A DNA stretch of 37,690 nt. Origin: Acinetobacter sp. ANC 4862. GTDB taxonomy: Bacteria > Pseudomonadota > Gammaproteobacteria > Pseudomonadales > Moraxellaceae. Position numbers and translations under genes: made by a program. How positions within the stretch are numbered: the stretch's first letter is position 1; every line of letters starts with the position of its first letter. Below the pieces are notes generated by a model. That model was not told where the DNA came from and did not search any database. It saw only the letters and a program-made list of their open reading frames with translations. Location of the stretch: positions 1 to 37,690 of the forward strand of contig NZ_SJXH01000035.1 of the NCBI RefSeq assembly GCF_004336635.1, read 5' to 3'. Shown here in pieces: positions 8,725 to 17,300 of this stretch.

Positions 8725-9186
8725 TTAATTCAAACGAATACTACGCGGTATAGGCAATTTGGTGTCTTTAAATAACTCAGGTTTTTGCAAATAAATCTGA
8801 TACAGATAATTTTTGATGTCTAATAATAATTTTTCAGGGGCAACCAGGACATTCTGTCCTTCAGGCGTTAAATCCATCGACACACAGGTATTTTCTTGAC
8901 GTAAAAAAGGAATGACTTTTTCAACAAAATCTTTGAGTGAAATATCCTGAATTTGATAATGTTCCCAATTATCTTTAATCAGCAACTTTGCCAGGCTTTT
9001 ATGTTGCCAAACTGCTAAAGCGCGCTGACCTGTAGGAGTCGCACATAAAGCCCAACCGTCATCATATAAAGCGCTAACAGAGCCTTGAGCAACAATTGTT
9101 TCAATGAATTGTTTATAAATATCTTGAGCATTATAGGTGGTGTTTAAATTTTTGGACGCAGCTTTGCGTTGATATGGATTTCTCAT
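8725..9186 (-). CDS. DUF2750 domain protein
   Basis: The protein has 153 residues and no signal peptide or membrane segment. Residues about 22-130 fit DUF2750: GSVSALYDDGWALC, then a short strand ending LAVWQHK, a DISLKDFVEKVIPFL helix, and a final CVSMDLTPEGQNVLV strand pair. The domain is small, cytosolic and of unknown function. The N-terminus is basic (RNPYQRKAASK). The gene lies just downstream of the tRNA array on the same strand, 75 bases past the last tRNA, so some read-through from the strong tRNA promoter is possible. I see no clear terminator in between. Confidence 0.65.
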   Translation of the reverse strand: MRNPYQRKAASKNLNTTYNAQDIYKQFIETIVAQGSVSALYDDGWALCATPTGQRALAVWQHKSLAKLLIKDNWEHYQIQDISLKDFVEKVIPFLRQENTCVSMDLTPEGQNVLVAPEKLLLDIKNYLYQIYLQKPELFKDTKLPIPRSIRLN

Positions 9187-9260
9187 AGTTTTTCAATATT
9201 TAAAATTATTATAGTCTTGAGATTCTATGAAAAAAACAGGATTGGAGCAAGGAGAATATA

Positions 9261-9336
9261 TGGTGGGCGCTGACGGGATCGAACCGCCGACATTCTGCTT
9301 GTAAGGCAGACGCTCTACCAACTGAGCTAAGCGCCC
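9261..9336 (-). tRNA. tRNA-Val (TAC), copy 1 (last in the transcript)
   Basis: The 76-base cloverleaf has CCA encoded. The acceptor stem is GGGCGCT/AGCGCCC, and the anticodon loop CTTACAA carries TAC. The T arm is GGCGGTTCGATCCCGTC. It is identical to the other three Val copies. Confidence 0.97.
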
Positions 9337-9343
9337 TTGAGGA

Positions 9344-9368
9344 ATAAAAATAGCATGGCTATTTTTAT
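9344..9368. repeat. Perfect 11-bp inverted repeat in a tRNA spacer
   Basis: ATAAAAATAGC and GCTATTTTTAT flank the three-base loop ATG. It lies in the 91-base spacer, the longest of the array, between the last Asp and last Val tRNA genes. No T-run follows on the minus strand, so it is not a standard terminator for the array; it may guide processing. Confidence 0.6.
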
Positions 9369-9427
9369 GACGCAAGAAAGAAATCTTGCTGGATGTAACC
9401 ATGATCTAGAACAAGGAATCTAGAAAA

Positions 9428-9504
9428 TGGCGCAGCGGACGGGACTCGAACCCGCGACCCTCGGCGTGACAGGCCGATATTCTAACCAACTGAACTACCG
9501 CTGC
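9428..9504 (-). tRNA. tRNA-Asp (GTC), copy 1
   Basis: 77 bases with encoded CCA. The acceptor is GCAGCGG/CCGCTGC with discriminator G, and the anticodon loop CTGTCAC carries GTC. The copies at 9649, 9836 and 9964 are identical. Confidence 0.97.
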
Positions 9505-9541
9505 ACGGCAAACTTATAAATAAGTTTCATATCGGAAGATA

Positions 9542-9617
9542 TGGTGGGCGCTGACGGGATCGAACCGCCGACATTCTGCTTGTAAGGCAGACGCTCTACC
9601 AACTGAGCTAAGCGCCC
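9542..9617 (-). tRNA. tRNA-Val (TAC), copy 2
   Basis: 76 bases, CCA encoded, anticodon TAC, identical to the copy at 9261-9336. It is separated from the flanking Asp genes by 37 and 31 bases. Confidence 0.97.
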
Positions 9618-9648
9618 TTAAAGGGTGTTACATTTTCGATTTTAGGGA

Positions 9649-9725
9649 TGGCGCAGCGGACGGGACTCGAACCCGCGACCCTCGGCGTGACAGGCCGATA
9701 TTCTAACCAACTGAACTACCGCTGC
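9649..9725 (-). tRNA. tRNA-Asp (GTC), copy 2
   Basis: 77 bases, CCA encoded, anticodon GTC, identical to the other Asp copies. The spacer to the next Val gene is only 13 bases. Confidence 0.97.
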
Positions 9726-9738
9726 ATCACAAAAAATC

Positions 9739-9814
9739 TGGTGGGCGCTGACGGGATCGAACCGCCGACATTCTGCTTGTAAGGCAGACGCTCTACCAAC
9801 TGAGCTAAGCGCCC
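9739..9814 (-). tRNA. tRNA-Val (TAC), copy 3
   Basis: 76 bases, CCA encoded, anticodon TAC, identical to the other Val copies. Confidence 0.97.
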
Positions 9815-9835
9815 TCAAAAGGTCTATCATGTAAA

Positions 9836-9912
9836 TGGCGCAGCGGACGGGACTCGAACCCGCGACCCTCGGCGTGACAGGCCGATATTCTAACCAACTG
9901 AACTACCGCTGC
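9836..9912 (-). tRNA. tRNA-Asp (GTC), copy 3
   Basis: 77 bases, CCA encoded, anticodon GTC. This copy and the next one (9964) are neighbours, breaking the Val/Asp alternation. Confidence 0.97.
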
Positions 9913-9963
9913 ATCCACACAATGTCTCTATTGTGGTACAAACAACTTGTTATCTGAATTAAG

Positions 9964-10040
9964 TGGCGCAGCGGACGGGACTCGAACCCGCGACCCTCGG
10001 CGTGACAGGCCGATATTCTAACCAACTGAACTACCGCTGC
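9964..10040 (-). tRNA. tRNA-Asp (GTC), copy 4
   Basis: 77 bases, CCA encoded, anticodon GTC, identical to the other Asp copies. It is the second gene of the transcript. Confidence 0.97.
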
Positions 10041-10065
10041 ACTTAAAACATTTAACGTAAAGGCT

Positions 10066-10141
10066 TGGTGGGCGCTGACGGGATCGAACCGCCGACATTC
10101 TGCTTGTAAGGCAGACGCTCTACCAACTGAGCTAAGCGCCC
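10066..10141 (-). tRNA. tRNA-Val (TAC), copy 4 (first in the transcript)
   Basis: 76 bases, CCA encoded, anticodon TAC. It is promoter-proximal: the -10 hexamer lies 27 bases upstream of its 5' end. Confidence 0.97.
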
Positions 10142-10168
10142 TTTACGACTTCATCGTTTGTGTGGTGC

Positions 10169-10196
10169 ATTATAGAGAATCTATGCAGCCTGTCAA
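10169..10196 (-). promoter_or_regulatory. Strong sigma-70 promoter of the tRNA array
   Basis: On the minus strand a perfect TTGACA (10196-10191) and a perfect TATAAT (10174-10169) are separated by 16 bases. A GC-leaning discriminator (GCACC) follows, as in stable-RNA promoters under growth-rate and stringent control. A-runs upstream of the -35 (about 10200-10235) could act as an UP element. The remainder of the gap to 10429 is AT-rich and shows no gene. Confidence 0.9.
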
Positions 10197-10429
10197 ACGC
10201 TTTTCTGCCTGTTTTTGGTTTTTTACGTTTGAGTGATTAAAAAATAGGTTAATCGCTATAAAAACAAACAATTTCTGTAATTTATTTAGAATTTTATGCA
10301 AAAAACCACAAATTCATACTGTAGTTTTGACTCAAAAATTTCATGTTTTTTGAACAATGGGGAAATAATGCTATTTTTTAGCCAACATCGATAGCGGAGT
10401 TTTCACTTTTCATCTCTTGAGATGTTGCT

Positions 10430-10960
10430 TTAGATGTTTGTGCTTGTTTTACAGTCAATTAAATTCAAACTGTGTTCAGAAATATACACCAATGCTTGTT
10501 CAGGAATAAGGTTGAACAATTCAACCACATCATCATTACGCATACGGATACAGCCATGTGACATTGGGATGCCCATCGGTTCGGTATCGGGTGTGCCATG
10601 AATATAGATATAACGTTTAAATGTGTCGCAGCCCTCACCCTGATTAAAGTTCTCTTCCAAACCGCTTAACCAGAGAATACGGGATAGAATCCAATCACGT
10701 TCAGGAAACTGTGCCGCTAATGCTTCATCATAGACTTCGCCAGTTTCCTGTCTTGCTTTGAAAACTGCATTTTTAGCTGCACCGTGACCAAACTTGAGTG
10801 CGACCTTGTGCCAACCTCTAGGGGTCTTGCCTGAATTTTCCTGCTCCCCGATCCCATTCTTACCTGAAGAAATCACATAAAACTTATTATGCTTTGGCAA
10901 AGTTAAACTTTGTTCAGCCAAATCAATCCAGACATCTGCTTGTTCTAAGGTATATGACAT
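10430..10960 (-). CDS. YkuD-domain L,D-transpeptidase/carboxypeptidase without signal peptide (ElsL/LdtK-like)
   Basis: The protein has 176 residues from the ATG at 10960. A GTG four codons earlier has no ribosome site, whereas a GAG lies about 11 bases before the ATG. The YkuD active site is clear: HGTP (His121) and SHGCIRMRN with His135, catalytic Cys137 and Arg139. The family cuts or rebuilds peptide stems of peptidoglycan through a Cys thioacyl intermediate. Most members are exported, but this one starts directly with soluble sequence (SYTLEQADVWIDLAEQ) and should stay in the cytoplasm. That fits the Acinetobacter ElsL/LdtK type, which I recall as a cytoplasmic L,D-carboxypeptidase in cell-wall recycling. 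It lies 17 bases after the YbaN-like gene, so the two are probably co-transcribed. Confidence 0.85.
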   Translation of the reverse strand: MSYTLEQADVWIDLAEQSLTLPKHNKFYVISSGKNGIGEQENSGKTPRGWHKVALKFGHGAAKNAVFKARQETGEVYDEALAAQFPERDWILSRILWLSGLEENFNQGEGCDTFKRYIYIHGTPDTEPMGIPMSHGCIRMRNDDVVELFNLIPEQALVYISEHSLNLIDCKTSTNI

Positions 10961-10977
10961 GATGGATATCACTCTGT

Positions 10978-11352
10978 TTATTTGATCTGTTCAGTCGACG
11001 GTTCAGGACGTAGCCACAGCCAAATTGAAACTGTGAGCATGGTTAAGTCAGTAAATACCTTGACCAATAACGGCGCATGGGTAAACAGCATAATCATGGC
11101 GCTGATCAGCATCATGATACTGGCGCACCATTTGGCTTTACGCGGTACAGTGCCGTTTTCACGCCATGATCGCAAGGTCGCACCATATTTAGGATGATTG
11201 AGTAACCATGCATCCATTTGCGGCCAGCCTTGAGAGGCGGACCAGGCGGCTAAAATAAGAAAGACTGTTGTTGGCATACCCGGTATAAGTGCACCGATAA
11301 AGCCCAGGATGACAAAAATCATCACCAAACTTCGCCAAAACAACATCTTCAT
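10978..11352 (-). CDS. YbaN-family (DUF454) inner membrane protein
   Basis: The protein has 124 residues. The N-terminal helix contains GFIGALIPGMPTTVFLILAAW, the hallmark Gly/Pro-rich segment of DUF454. A short amphipathic part with HPKYGATLRSWRENGTVPRKAKW follows, then two further membrane helices. All of these match E. coli YbaN in order and length. The function is unknown. It is the first gene of a two-gene unit with the YkuD enzyme and is divergent from the DUF1853 gene (95 bases between starts, so both promoters must lie there). Confidence 0.88.
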   Translation of the reverse strand: MKMLFWRSLVMIFVILGFIGALIPGMPTTVFLILAAWSASQGWPQMDAWLLNHPKYGATLRSWRENGTVPRKAKWCASIMMLISAMIMLFTHAPLLVKVFTDLTMLTVSIWLWLRPEPSTEQIK

Positions 11353-11447
11353 AGCACTGCCCTACACGACTAATTGCGGTAGTATAAAGCGTTTTTACCT
11401 ATTATCAGTTGTAATTCTGCACTTTTAATTTTGCGCTGGGTGTTTCT

Positions 11448-12317
11448 ATGTTTGCTTTAAATCAAGCCTCTGATCTGGATGAACCTTGGCTTCAATTTAA
11501 AAATTTACTGGTTCGACAACTGGCATTTTGTGTATCCAGTCCGAATATTTTAGCGACGATTCCACCAGAACTGCTACTCAAGCATTCTTTTCAATTACAT
11601 TCCAATGCAACATGGGCAAGGCATTTTCAGAATTATCGCTCACGACTGCTTTATTTAGATCAACATCCTCAAGAATTAGAAGTCTTTTTACAACAGCTTA
11701 AAAGTACCCGTTTAGGTCTACGCTTTGAAATGTTTATCTGGTTTTGGCTGCTCGATCAAGCCTATCATTCTTATCAATTACTCGGTCATAGCATTCAAAA
11801 GATAGCGGGACCCAAGACCTTAGGTGAACTCGATTTTCTATTACTCAATACTGAAACCAATCAGATTGAACACTGGGAGGTCGCTTTAAAATATTATTTG
11901 GCTGAACGGGATTTCTCTTTAGCGTATTGGTATGGCTTAAACCGTAGCGACACCTTAATTCGAAAATTAAATCACTTTAGCCAAAAACAATTTCAATTTG
12001 AGGAAGCACTTGATCATCAAATTGATCAGCGTTTTGCCATATTAAAAGGTCAACTCTATCTTCCTGTTGAACATACCCAGCAAGTTATTCCGACTTGGGT
12101 GAATCTCAAGCGACGTTTAGGCTATTGGGGAAGCCATGTCCCTCCTCAAAATGCACATTTTTATCGTTTACAACGACAAGAATGGATTTGCCCGCAACTG
12201 CAGATCAGTAGTGATACGGCACAGTGGTGGAGCAATGGTTTATATCTGCAAAAAGATAAGTCCAATTTCTATATGTTCAAACATGCATCACTGCTTTCTC
12301 AAAGAGTGAATGGTTAA
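11448..12317 (+). CDS. DUF1853 family protein
   Basis: This soluble protein of 289 residues resembles DUF1853. It has an N-terminal helical part, then LGLRFEMFIWFWLLDQ, a nuclease-like core GPKTLGELDFLLLN followed by HWEVALKYYLA, and a C-terminal part rich in Trp and Leu ending near WICPQLQ. The E-x-D-x(n)-E-x-x-x-K arrangement (GELDFLLLN...HWEVALKYY) looks like a PD-(D/E)XK nuclease core, which would suggest a DNA-acting role. That is inference; the family has no established function. There is no signal peptide, and the gene is not clearly part of an operon. Confidence 0.7.
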   Translation: MFALNQASDLDEPWLQFKNLLVRQLAFCVSSPNILATIPPELLLKHSFQLHSNATWARHFQNYRSRLLYLDQHPQELEVFLQQLKSTRLGLRFEMFIWFWLLDQAYHSYQLLGHSIQKIAGPKTLGELDFLLLNTETNQIEHWEVALKYYLAERDFSLAYWYGLNRSDTLIRKLNHFSQKQFQFEEALDHQIDQRFAILKGQLYLPVEHTQQVIPTWVNLKRRLGYWGSHVPPQNAHFYRLQRQEWICPQLQISSDTAQWWSNGLYLQKDKSNFYMFKHASLLSQRVNG

Positions 12318-12443
12318 CTTTATGAGAAATGTCTACTTTTATAACAATTGATTACTTTTCTACCATCAAAAACTCATATTTTTTACGTTGGGTATTAATT
12401 AACCTAAATCCACATCAAAATAATGAAATACTTGGAGATGATG

Positions 12444-12593
12444 ATGAAAAAAATTCTGGCTGCTTCGCTTATTCTGGCGTTTGTTTTAACCGGTTGTAAT
12501 ACATTTAAAGGCATGGGTAAAGATGTATCCAAAGCCGGAGATGCCGTAACCAATACTGCTGAAAAAACTTCTGAAGAAATCCGCAAAAACTAG
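12444..12593 (+). CDS. Entericidin-like small lipoprotein
   Basis: The 49-codon gene has a clear ribosome site (GGAG) six bases before the third of three tandem ATGs; the in-frame ATGs at 12438 and 12441 sit too close to it. The product has a lysine start, a hydrophobic stretch and a lipobox LTGC (Cys18), so it should be lipid-anchored with a mature part of 32 residues. CNTFKGMGKDVSKAGDAVTN matches the entericidin EcnA/EcnB pattern (C-N-T-x(3)-G-x-G-x-D). Entericidins are small envelope lipoproteins described as a toxin/antidote pair, but only one copy is here. It is shorter than 60 codons and easily missed. A terminator follows at 12614. Confidence 0.88.
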   Translation: MKKILAASLILAFVLTGCNTFKGMGKDVSKAGDAVTNTAEKTSEEIRKN

Positions 12594-12613
12594 TTTGTCT
12601 TTAGCGCACACAG

Positions 12614-12639
12614 AACCCTGTCCAAGATAGGGTTTTTTT
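12614..12639 (+). terminator. Intrinsic terminator after the entericidin-like gene
   Basis: AACCCT and AGGGTT pair around about nine bases and are followed by T7. It lies 20 bases after the stop codon. Confidence 0.75.
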
Positions 12640-12660
12640 ATGGCAATTTTATCGCAGTCG

Positions 12661-12690
12661 TTCACATTCAAGGGCATATTCGCCTATTAT
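12661..12690 (+). promoter_or_regulatory. Possible dapE promoter
   Basis: TTCACA (12661-12666) and TATTAT (12685-12690) are spaced by 18 bases, 32 bases before the dapE ATG and just after the preceding terminator. The match is moderate. Confidence 0.35.
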
Positions 12691-12692
12691 AG

Positions 12693-13859
<1,167 letters not shown>

Positions 13860-13870
13860 AACTCCGTCAA

Positions 13871-13906
13871 ACAAAAAAAGGAACTTATTTAAGTTCCTTT
13901 TTTTGT
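13871..13906. terminator. Bidirectional terminator between dapE and the Pil-Chp operon
   Basis: A 16-bp perfect stem (ACAAAAAAAGGAACTT / AAGTTCCTTTTTTTGT) with a four-base loop has T-runs on both strands. It serves both convergent units. Confidence 0.92.
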
Positions 13907-13932
13907 GACTCATATTTGAGCTATCGCTAAAA

Positions 13933-14391
13933 TTACAATCCTAAAGAGGATTGAATTTGCGCCAGATTAGGGATATGAAAAACTTGATCGGCCATACGTA
14001 CGTATTGGAATACCGCCGGATCATTTAAAGCCTGTTCTTCATCGACCACTTCAGAAATACGTAGACGAATGGTTTTTGGCATTTTATTGCACATCAGGGC
14101 AAAACGTTGACTCACGTCATCGCCTTCAATGACCAGAGCCACCCCTGTTTTCTGTTCTGGATTATTCACCGCATAGACAGGTAGCTTGAGTTCATGCCAT
14201 TCCACAAATGGAACTTGCGTGGCACTATCCAGTGCGGACAAAACGATATTTTGTGGTAACAACATCGCCTCTTTACCATGACAATCGATAATATACGCAT
14301 CGATAAATCCAGTCGATACGGTAATAAGGTGATGCAACTCTTGTTGTGTCATTTGATTCACAGCAGAGTTTGAAACAGGATTTTGGCTCAT
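13933..14391 (-). CDS. CheW-like adaptor at the end of the Pil-Chp operon (ChpC-like)
   Basis: The protein has 152 residues and lies only four bases after chpA. The body has CheW-like strand patterns: a start with AMLLPQNIVLSAL, then LPVYAVNN, TGVALVIEGDD and RFALMCNKMPKTIRLRISEVVD. It lacks a kinase or receiver region. By position it corresponds to P. aeruginosa ChpC, a second CheW-like coupling protein that links other receptors to ChpA. Similarity to a canonical CheW is weak, so the role as a coupling protein is inferred from context. Translational coupling to chpA is likely given the spacing. Confidence 0.65.
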   Translation of the reverse strand: MSQNPVSNSAVNQMTQQELHHLITVSTGFIDAYIIDCHGKEAMLLPQNIVLSALDSATQVPFVEWHELKLPVYAVNNPEQKTGVALVIEGDDVSQRFALMCNKMPKTIRLRISEVVDEEQALNDPAVFQYVRMADQVFHIPNLAQIQSSLGL

Positions 14392-14395
14392 TTAT

Positions 14396-17300
14396 TTACC
14401 CCTGACTGGTCTCTAACAAGTTTTCAACATTGCTCACCAATTCTGCTTCCTGGAATGGTTTACCCATATAATGACTTACACCCAAGCTGAAGGCACGTTC
14501 ACGGTGCTTCTCACCTGTTCTTGAAGTAATCATGATAATTGGTAAATCTCGATGCACTTCATGGTGACGAACAAGATTCGTCACTTCAAAGCCATCCATA
14601 CGTGGCATTTCAATATCCAGCAACATCAAGTCCGGTTTGACATTTTCAAGTTGTTCCATCGCATCGACACCATCTTTGGCCGTCACAATGTCATAACCAT
14701 GACGTTCAAGTAAACGTGACGTCACCTTACGTACAGTCACAGAGTCATCCACAATCATAATTAAACGACGTGCATTATGATGACGCGACAGATCACGCTG
14801 ATCTAATGCATGTTTAAGACGCTGTGTAGTCTGAATTTGTCGAGCAATATTTTGACCATCTAGAATCAAACAAACTTGACCGTCACCTAAAATGGTTGCC
14901 CCGGCAACAACCCCCACACTAGAGAATTGCTGACCAATCGGTTTCACCACAATTTGTGCACGCGAACCAATCAACTGGTCAACCAATAATGCGATGGTTT
15001 GACCGCTATTGCCTTTAATGAGCAACACCGGTAAAGAATGCGCAATGCTACTTAAACGCGGTAATGGCTGGTTTGAAACAAACTCGGATAAATAACGCAG
15101 TTTATAATTGGTATTGTCAATTTTAAAGAAGTCCTCTTTACTATTGAAATACTCGTCCAAGGTAGAAGGTGCAATTCGGACAATACGTTCAATTTGAGCC
15201 AGTGAAATCGCAAATTGCTGATCGCCCGCTTTCACCATCAAGGCATCACTTACCGCTACTGTAGTTGGTACACGAATGGTAAATGTTGTTCCTTTGCCCA
15301 ACTCTGAGTCTACAGAGACATGCCCACCAAGTGCTTTAATTTCACTTTGAACCACGTCCAGACCTACGCCACGACCAGAAATTTGGGTAATTTCTTTCGC
15401 AGTACTGAATCCGGGATGGAAAATCAGTTGCAGGATTTCTTGTTTATCGAGTAATTGATCAGCCTTGATTAAACCTAAGTTTAAAGCCTTCTCTTTAATC
15501 TTCGACTCATCAATCCCTTTACCATCGTCACTAAACGAGACCAGTACATCGGTACCTTGGCGGCTGATATTTAAGACAATTCGCCCAACTTCAGGCTTCT
15601 GTACTTCTTGTCGTACGTGAGTGTCTTCCAGACCATGGTCAATCGCGTTACGCAGCATATGCTCAAATGGTGTCACCAAACGCTCAAGAATGGTACGGTC
15701 CAATTCACCTTCAGTGTTTTGAACAATCAACTCTGCTGGACGGTTCAATGTGGACGACGTTTGACGCACGATACGTTGTAAACGTGGCAATAGGCGATCA
15801 AATGGTACCAGACGCGTACGCATCAGGCTTTCTTGAATCTCGGCTTGAATACGTGATTGTTGTAACAGTAGACCTTCTGTATCACGAATTTTATCGGCCA
15901 ACGTTGTTTTAAAGTCAACCAAGTCGGATGCAGATTCCGCCAATGATTTTGACAACTGGTTTAAAGATGAATATTGGTCCATCTCTAATGGGTCAAAATC
16001 GGCATAGCGTGAATTTTCTGAACCATGTTTTGCAATAATGTGTGACTCTAACTCACCTTCCATTCGACGTAATTGGTCAGCTAAACGCTTCATCGCCAAT
16101 TCCATCTCGTTCAAGGTATTGCTGAGTTGACCCAAGTCCATTTCGATACGCGAACGGTTAATTGAATTTTCACCAGACAAATCGATCATCTTCTCTACCA
16201 AGTCGGCAGAAATACGGATCATTTCATTGCTGTTGTCTTGTTGCGAACTTAAGTCCCACTCACCCAGCATTGCAGGTGGTTCAGCACCATCACCTTGAAC
16301 AAATTCAAAGGTTTTCGGTGTAGTTAACAGATCAGATTGCGTCACACGATTTGGCAATTGTACGGTTACATCAACAAATCCAATCGACTCTAAACTTAAT
16401 TTCAGACTATCAAAATTACTGTAATCACGTTCAAAGATGGCCTGTTTTAACCATGCAAACGTGGTTTGTAATAATAAGTCGTAAGCATTTGAATTAAAGT
16501 GATGAACCGCGAACTGCTCGAAGGTGGTTTCCAATTGATACGAAATGGCAGCTACCGGTTCATTTTCAACCATACGCGCGCCACCTTTCAGACTGTGGGC
16601 AGCACGTTGTAATTGAAGCAGTAAGCTACGATCGCTTCGTTGATCAAACCACTGTTTTAATAAATCATCAGTAGATTCTAGAATTTCTTCCGCTTCTTCC
16701 AGGAATGTTTCTTCTGCAATTAAGCGAATACTATCCTCAGGATCTTCAACAGTTTCAACATTTTGAGAAACAACATCTTGTTCTGTTTCAAATTCTGAAG
16801 CGAATGTCTCAGCTACGGGTTCTGCTAATTCATTGACCTCGATTTCAACAGCAACATTTTCTACTGCAACACTCTCTACTGCAACCGTTTCAGGCACGGC
16901 AGTGCTCGCAAACGTGCCTTGCGCAATCTCTTGGATATTACGCAAAATTTCAATCGATTGAGCACCAGAGTAGTCAATATGATCTTCACGAATGGTTTGA
17001 ATTCGATCTGACACGTCATCCTGGACTAAACGGATAATACTAATCAGTTGTGGCGTAACCGTAATTTGTTGACGAATCACGCGCTCATAAATTGACTCTA
17101 ATTCATGTGAAATCAAGCCGATATGAGTCGCTTGAATCATATTTGCACCCCCTTTCAAGGTATGCAAATAACGCATTAAATTATTCAATGCAGTGGTATG
17201 GGCTGGATCTTTGCTCCAAGTATTTAAATCCTGGTCAATACCACCCAACAACTCCTCTGCTTCTTCCAGGAAAATATCCAGTAAATCCGCATCGAAATCA

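Noticed and set aside
9193..9830. Open reading frames of 62-69 codons across the tRNA genes
   Set aside because: They are translations through tRNA genes (with the familiar RLAQLVERLP and SVGRASALQA-type peptides) and have no start signals.
9261..10141. Regular repeats that look like a CRISPR array
   Set aside because: The repeat units are complete tRNA genes with CCA ends, and the spacers are of uneven length (13-91 bases).
10411..10424. CATCTC/GAGATG inverted repeat past the YkuD gene as a terminator
   Set aside because: The stem is short, the loop tiny and no T-run follows on the transcribed strand.
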